From: Polyodon spathula
Lineage: Eukaryota > Chordata > Actinopteri > Acipenseriformes > Polyodontidae
Direction: 5' to 3'
NCBI RefSeq assembly: GCF_017654505.1
Contig: NC_054539.1
Location: forward strand, 70,375,256 to 70,439,255
Length of the DNA stretch: 64,000 bases
Shown here: piece after piece, positions 57,180 through 64,000 of the stretch
Position numbering within the stretch: position 1 is the stretch's first letter
Layout: each line of letters opens with the position of its first letter
The notes under the pieces: generated by a model
What the model was told of the DNA's origin: nothing
The model's database searches: none
Seen by the model: the letters and a program-made list of their open reading frames with translations, nothing else
Program-made: the position numbers and the translations under genes

Positions 57180-57905
57180 AGTTACCCTAATATAGGTTTT
57201 GTTAGCACTACACATATAGCTGTGCCCAGTGACACCGCCCATTGGGTATGGATAAGGAGGGCTGCACAGGCAATAGTGATCTATGAGAATGCCTTAGGCT
57301 GCTTATTAGTTTACCATATTCTATCTAGGCTGTGTGTACTGTAAATGATAATTGAGCATATGGTTTATACTGAATATTTATAGAAGGTCATAAAATAGTG
57401 AAGTCTGCTTTTTTAATAGATGTATTTGAAAAATGGCAAACAATTTCTTGTGAAATAAAATTCAGAACTTAATGGGATTTATTCTACATATTTCTCCAGC
57501 ACATTGTGTATATAGTGCAGACAGCAAAAAGAGATGTCACTTTATAATGTAAGACATGACCTGAAACTGAATAAATAATTCAGAAGTGGAATGTCATTGA
57601 AATTCATGTAATGCCCTTTACCTGATGACTAAATGTCCCTTTGTGTCAGAAATCTAGTGATGAGATAAGGAATGAATGGGTTTCATATATTTTTCAGCTA
57701 AGAATATTAACATATGTCACTTACGTCTCAAAATGCTTGATTATTACAATTGACAATAACCTAATAGCAGTAGGACGCAGTCAGTGAAAGTGTGATCTTA
57801 GCCCACATTTTCTAAATCTGTAGACAGGGATATTGAAAATATTAAACACATAGCAAAATCAGGAATGGATCAAAGCGCTATGCAATGGGAGTCTTATTCC
57901 CATCC
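57180..57905. other. Unassigned stretch
   Basis: No recognised gene or repeat. Confidence 0.35.
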
Positions 57906-57908
<3 letters not shown>

Positions 57909-57992
<84 letters not shown>

Positions 57993-58031
57993 TATAGATA
58001 TAGATAGATAGATAGATAGATGGATATATAG

Positions 58032-58067
<36 letters not shown>

Positions 58068-58071
58068 ATAC
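57909..58071. repeat. Compound (GT)n(AT)n(GATA)n(AT)n microsatellite
   Basis: About 25 GT units, then AT, a GATAGA/GATA segment (57991-58022) and a second AT run. Several overlapping minus-strand frames are artefacts of it. Confidence 0.96.
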
Positions 58072-59086
58072 ACTGTACATTGCACAAAGCCCCATCACTG
58101 TTTAACCCCGAGCAATATCACAGAAAAATAAGCACTCAAATCTCACGTTCAAGTGAACATTAAAGTAATATTTATTCACTTACACGTGACACGAGCATCT
58201 TGTCACACACACTAAGAAGCTATTTTTTCAAACTGTTGCTGTATTTGAGGGTGACATTGTTTTCAAGCAATATTAGCTGTTCTTTTTGATAAAAATAGGA
58301 ACAAACCAGTATTACTGTGCTGGTTATTGCAGTAGTCATTGTCCCACATATTCTCCTGTGGTAACGCAGCCTGTTATTTAAATACTACTTTTTATTTTAT
58401 TTTGGTACTTGTGAATTTAGTGCCCATGAAAGGTGAGACAATGGCACTAGCCACTGTTGTGCACTGCCTGCAGGAACAATGAGCACTTGTAGCTCTCTAG
58501 CCGGACCTGAATACTTTCAGTCGTTCAGTCCTAGATCTTTCTCCAACAGAGAATAAGGCTTAAACTTACAGAGGTGAAGGTGACTGAGAAGTGCAAAGCA
58601 ATGGTAAATCTACACCGTGTAGCGATAGAGTGGGTCATAATATCATTCTGTGTATGAAATTAATAGAAATGGGATATATAGAGGGGGATCCTCTTTGTCT
58701 ATTTGGTTTCTTCTCACAAACTCCCCCACTGACAAAGAATGCTTTTAAAAAGAGTCAGAAACTAAATAGCTTATCTTCCCTCACCGCTGAGTGATTCATT
58801 TGGTGCCAGCAGCATCTTGCACAATGCAAAGCAGACAGTTTTGGGTGCTTTGATACCTCGGACAGAGAACAGTACCCCTCATAAATACAGCCGACAGGGG
58901 TTGAAACCACAGACCAATTGAGAACAATAGTCTCTCTCTGAATGAGAACAACCAATAAGAAACACCCCACGTGGACTCGGGCACAACCCAAAATAACCAA
59001 ACTAACCAATCACAGGATGGAAGTAAGAATCACAAAACCAGCCGCGCGACTTTCAAATGGAGCATGCCCTCCACAAACGAAAAGTT
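58072..59086. other. Unassigned stretch
   Basis: No gene recognised. An imperfect AGAACAATAG..GAGAACAACC repeat lies near 58920-58955. Confidence 0.35.
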
Positions 59087-59265
59087 TTTCCACACTAAAC
59101 AAGTTCCCTGCAGAAGGAACAGCACTCCAGGCAAGAGATAGAGCTCACCACACTGAGAGCTTCCCCTACGTGCTGCCAATGAGTTCCCCACACTAGAAGT
59201 GTGTCCCACAGAAGGAACAGCGCTCCAGGCAAGAGAGAGCGCTCTCCACACAAGGAACAAGTCTT
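59087..59265. repeat. 98-bp tandem duplication
   Basis: Two units share CCACACTA and CAGAAGGAACAGC(A/G)CTCC followed by AGGCAAGAGA. The copies start with their CAGAAGG motif at 59111 and 59209, a period of 98 bp. The ~1.1-kb surrounding block (58800-59950) is more GC-rich than its flanks and ends with an AATAAA near 59932, so it may be an unrecognised retroelement. Confidence 0.7.
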
Positions 59266-60597
59266 TGAACTTTGACAATCAAAAGGACTGCTGAGGGGGA
59301 AATGGAAGCTGAACTCTTCTGAAGAAAGTTACTGAAGTCATGGGAACATAATTCCTCGAATTCACAGAAGGCAAGGAAGAACCAATCTTCTGAATAATGG
59401 CTAAAATTATCTTCTGAGGAAAGGCCCTGTCGTCTCTTACGAGAGACTGAATCAGTAAATGGGATACTGTATTAATCGGAAAGCGGGTCTTTGTTTCCAC
59501 GTAGCTGCACGAAACGAACTGAAGTGAAGCCATCAGTTATGCTTTTGGAAGAGCCTGAGAATTGCAACAAGAACACTTCTACAAACTATCTGAACTGAAT
59601 TACGTCTCATCAACAGAACTATTCCCAGTTGGAAAACTGTCAACAACAAAGATAATGTTGCAAAACTTGGAGATCAACAAGCTGATCTCCATTTGAAAAG
59701 AACTATTTGTTTATTGAGAGCCAATGCAATACAATGCATACAGCAAAGTACCGTCTTCTTTCATTTCAGATCCATAGAGCTGCAGTATTCATCTACAAAG
59801 ATTGACTTCTTTATATAGACATTGATAAGTATTCAACATATATAATATTAAATACTTTATGACTCAAGAAAGTAACTGTAGTAAATGCTATCAAGTTAGT
59901 GGATAAACTGTTCTGGGAATAGAATAAACTTCCTGTTTTAGAGTGTATAAGAAAAGTATTTTGTTTGTCGAAATGTGCAACTCAAAGGAGTTCCTTGTAA
60001 ATGCAGAGAATTTGATCATTGCCCCATATCTGAGTTAATTTGAATATATAATCAACTGAGGTTGATACTATATTATTAGTTTTGTACATCATGTATATTT
60101 TAAATTAACACAGTAAAACTAATTTGCTAAATTAAGTACTGGAATGTACTGGAATGTGGAATGTAGATTTGCCATCTCTTTGCACTTCTCGATCACTGTA
60201 GCTAAGCCACCTTGCCCCCAAAGATGAATGTACTGCTCAAGAAGTAAACATCATAACAGTGTGAAAAAAAGATTTGTGCATTAAAGAATTGAGCTGTATT
60301 GCAACCCAGTGGCAAATAGACTGTGAAGGTCGTCTTCATTAATTGAGAAATGGCTTACACTTTATTACTTTTCCCATAAGTAAGTCCCCAAAGAAAACAT
60401 AAACGACAAAAATCCTGCACCTAGTATACTTTCAGTCAGCATATCTTGCATTTTGCTGAAGAACATGTCATATTTGGGCCATTTAGGTCAAAGACTGTAT
60501 CAGAAAGGCAAGCTTGCAGAGCCATATTTTAAATTGCAATTTAAAAGAAAGAGAATATACCACAGTCTTGGCAGTATTCCAAGATATACATAATGTG

Positions 60598-60598
<1 letters not shown>
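59266..60598. other. Unassigned, partly higher GC
   Basis: No recognised domain or repeat. See the tandem duplication entry for the possibility that the left part belongs to a retroelement. Confidence 0.3.
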
Positions 60599-60599
<1 letters not shown>

Positions 60600-60633
<34 letters not shown>

Positions 60634-60662
60634 CGTGTGCGTGTGTGTGTGTGTGTGTGTGT
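60600..60662. repeat. (GT)n microsatellite
   Basis: About 31 units with TTCGT/GCGT interruptions near the middle. Confidence 0.95.
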
Positions 60663-63600
60663 GACCAGGAGTTATGGAAATTGGTAAGCACATCACCACT
60701 CCCCAACATAGATCTCTACTACGTTGATGAAATTACACAGATAGGAAAGTTACCTGAATTGCAGCTTAGTTCACTAGACTGCTGTTTTGTTGTGTGCAGT
60801 TGGCATTTGTGTACATCAGTCTGTTATTTAAAAAAAAAAAAAAAAAACTATTCATTACAGGTTGTGCAAACTTCAAAACTACATAAGGTAACAATTATGG
60901 GTGACTAAAGTGTCCTCTGCTTTGAATATTATTAATAACAATCTGATCCACCAAATTTCAAAGCAGCGGTTATTTATTGATTTATTTTTTACTAAATAGT
61001 TTAACTGAGCACAAGATAAGAAATAATTATTTTTATCAAAGTGAAACATAACCCAAATATGTTACTCAGAAGACTATTCACTTAATCCTCACACTCCCCA
61101 GAATGCACCCATTCTCCACCTACTGTAAGTGACATATTGGCCACATGTATATCACCTGCTGGCCTATCAGATAATCCAGCTGCTGACAGTTTTTCCATCT
61201 GAGAAACAAAGCGTGATGCTACCTGAGAAATACAATTCAGAACAACACAGAATGTCAAATAGATTATCGACTTCAAGAAAACTCCCAAAGGCCGCTGCTA
61301 ATTATTGTAATATCTTGATATCTTTTGGCTTTCTCATTTCTTTCTGGCTCAGATATTAAATTAAGTTCAGTAATATTAACCACGATGCAGGACATGTTTT
61401 AATACAGAGTCAATTTAGAGATTTGTCCTGGGCAATGCTTAAAAAGAGGAGATCAAAAAGCACTATGCGTGCTTTGCTATTTGTTCACTTTGCTTTACTA
61501 GACTTTGCAATGCTTTTGTAGTGGCATGCCATACTAATCTTTTATAAGCACCATAGGGTCAGCATTGTTTACTAAACTAACATATATACTCAGCCTCAGG
61601 TCAGTCAAGTCATAAGCCACAAAATGCTTCAACTAGTAGTGCAATCATATCTGAAACATCCTGAAGTTGGTTCCAGTTTACATTAATGGCATGTGTTGTA
61701 CCCCTGAGCAGGGAGATATAAATAATTCAACACTGTGCACATGACTCATGGTCATATGATAGAGCATAGGGTGCTCTAATCAATTACAGATCCTCTGCTC
61801 AGTCAGCAGATATAAAAACAGATTGTTTACAATGTCATGATATTTGTATCTTACACAGACAGTCCAACATGCCATATAAAGAGAACATTTTCACTGCTCT
61901 TAAAATAAAATTTTATCCAAGTTTGCCCCCGGGGGAAAAGAAGGTTTATTTTTAGAAAAACAAGTATGAAAGAACTTGGAATGTTAATTTAACTGCTTTA
62001 CCCTTACATTAGTTTTTTAAACATTAAGACATTACACCATTTCAAATCTTTCATTCATATCTAAATTTCCAGGAGCCCCTGGAAATTTAGCTGCTTCATT
62101 GTGCCATCTATCTTGGATAAATAAGTTCCAAAAAAAATAGATTTCTTAAAGCAGGACAGTGTTCTATGTCTGTCTTCTCTGCGGTTAGGCAGCTGTGCGA
62201 AGTCCTGGACTTTATCTCTAGGTTACTGCCGTTTATCAGCTAGTAAACAAAACCTGTCACCCCCCTCCACCGTCAGATCTAGTTAAATCATTTAAAAACC
62301 ACATAGGCTGAAGGTCATTGAGGACATTCCTAAAGGACTGTAACTTGGCTAATTGAAGCTAACTCCTGATAAAGAAAGGTTTTCTGTTGACTTGGCCTGC
62401 ATGGCTCAGTGCACGTCAATAGCACAAAGGGCTCCATTATAGCGTTATCATAGTAAATAGCTGAAAAGTGAATCGAGGAGATGAATGATGAGCTAAGTGT
62501 TAAGTAGTCACTGTTATCCACACTGACATGCAGCCTTCATTAAAAGTATTCTTGTAAGCATAATTACATCTTTCTCTCAATGATAGCAGATAACTATATG
62601 GTCAATGCCTTCCATAACATTACCCCCATTTTTCCTCATAGGTGCTTGTTGTTGCTGTGTACAATAATAAAGCTGAACTCATACAAGACTGTTTTTATAA
62701 CAGTCGTGAGGTCTTGGTATTATGATAGTAGGCAACGGTTGAACAGTAAAAGGCAGAGAATAAAAGTACCTCCATTGCAAACCAGTCTGATACAGGATGT
62801 TGTTCTTTTTGTGCAGTACTTTAGGTGCTGTAATTTTACTAAATAATTCAGAATGAGACAATTTAGAGACACATGCTTTACTGAAAGGATTTTTTATTTT
62901 GACAAACACGTGTTCCTTGTAATGAGAGTTTATTTTACCGGAATCATGCTGTAAAGTCTTTGTTGGCTTGAGAGCTAAGCAACAGTATAGAAAGTCTGAA
63001 TTCCAGCGCTGACAGACCAGATACCATCCCCCAGGAAACAAACCCCTGAATGGTCACCAAGCATCAAATACAGCAAGTCTGACGTAGTTTAATGTGAAAG
63101 ATGCATAGGGTAACAACCACAGACGCAAGCACCTCCAAAAGTGACCTCTTATAACCTGAATATTCAGTCACAAAAGTGATAGTTCAGCTGGCCACTGCCA
63201 AAAACTTTTGATTCCAGTATTGATCTATCATCACTTTGGGTGAAATGTTGTAGAATGAAGCTTTAAAGTGAGCTTCATTTTTGTGAAGTCAAACATTCAG
63301 TTTCTTTGGTTTGTTATTTAGAGAAAGAGAAGGTTAAACTACCTAGGAGAGGGGGCAATTAAGCATTCTGGATTTATTATTGAAAGACTCCAAATGGAAT
63401 GAATGTTGAATTTGACCTTAAGTCCTTTTTTTACGATCTATGTCAAGTTACATTAAAATGTATCTTACAGATCAAACACACCAATACATTTCTGTATAGA
63501 TTTCATCAATAAAAATAAATAGTTGTAAAGCAAAAAAATTAATAAACAACAAAGATATGATGTATTTTGTGTGGTGTATGGTCAGAAATCGCACTGGCCA

Positions 63601-64000
63601 GTATAAAACTGGAAGTTAAATACGTAAAGGTAAACACACATGGCGACTGCCACTGAAAACATCAAGCATGAAATTGAACAGCCAATTAATTTTAGCAAAC
63701 AGGGGCCACAACCCCCTTTTTAGCTGCCGGCGAGGCAGCAGGATCCCACTGAGATAGAGTTGTGGACCCTCCAAAACCTGTGGCGGATCGGCAACACTGC
63801 ATGGAGAGTGTAATTCCCAAAATTGTAATGTGTTTGATTGCCAATAATATACGCTTCAGTATCTATACTCTGTAATTAGTTTATATTGTTATGCTGCGCT
63901 GAAATGGTCTTTGAAGACATGTCCTGCATCGTTATATAGCGCCTGTCCCATCGCCACATGTCAGCCTAAATTTTGGGGTGTAGTATTATTAACATATTCG
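60663..64000. other. Unassigned terminal region
   Basis: About 3.3 kb without a recognised gene, RNA or complete mobile element. An A-run is at 60831-60847. 62150-62560 and 63690-63960 are of more balanced composition and could be single-copy sequence, but conservation cannot be judged here. Confidence 0.4.

Noticed and set aside
57859..58098. Three overlapping Tyr/Ile/Thr/His-rich minus frames
   Set aside because: Translations of a compound GT/AT/GATA microsatellite.

Overview
This window looks like intergenic or intronic DNA from a vertebrate, most probably a non-teleost ray-finned fish. A sturgeon or paddlefish (Acipenseriformes) is my best guess. That assignment is inference from three kinds of sequence: a CR1-type LINE with an 8-bp ACATAAGA tail, a tRNA-headed V-SINE, and mixed piggyBac, hAT and Tc1 debris with abundant (AT)n, (GT)n and (ATT)n microsatellites. 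No rRNA, tRNA gene, CRISPR array, operon or convincing host protein-coding exon was found. The only long open frames belong to decayed transposable elements. Most other short open frames lie in microsatellites or low-complexity DNA.

Layout. 0.2-5 kb: a piggyBac-type MITE (199-777), a 5'-truncated CR1-like LINE on the minus strand (798-3405), and a solo LTR with a perfect 5-bp target duplication (4446-4949). 6.9-8.7 kb: a 5' fragment of a Tc1 transposon, long AT arrays, and a second LTR-like copy. 8.9-12.6 kb: a dispersed ~135-bp duplication, a 255-bp foldback element, and a rearranged CR1 fragment. 13-26 kb: mostly unassigned AT-rich DNA with MITE-like inverted repeats, a GA array, an LTR-like block and a 40-bp minisatellite next to a LINE 3' tail. 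27-32 kb: the densest mobile-element cluster, with a hAT-like element carrying a possible spliced small ORF, a decayed ZBED5/FAM200-type hAT transposase, a 21-bp minisatellite, and a piggyBac-like element interrupted by a solo LTR. 35.6-36.3 kb: an inverted-repeat element with internal duplications. 39-43.6 kb: two more copies of the first MITE and a 1.47-kb TIR element. 49.7-50.8 kb: a hAT element with a perfect 8-bp TSD and a dead BED finger. 51.7-57.2 kb: a LINE 3' end, another solo LTR, a hAT-in-hAT nest with both 8-bp TSDs intact, and a V-SINE. 57.2-64 kb: mostly unassigned DNA with microsatellites and a ~98-bp tandem duplication.

Nothing here acts together as a cellular system. The most informative structure is the LTR family: two copies carry a stem-loop immediately upstream of the TATA box and a 7-bp tandem repeat immediately downstream. 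The nested insertions with intact TSDs give a local relative chronology.
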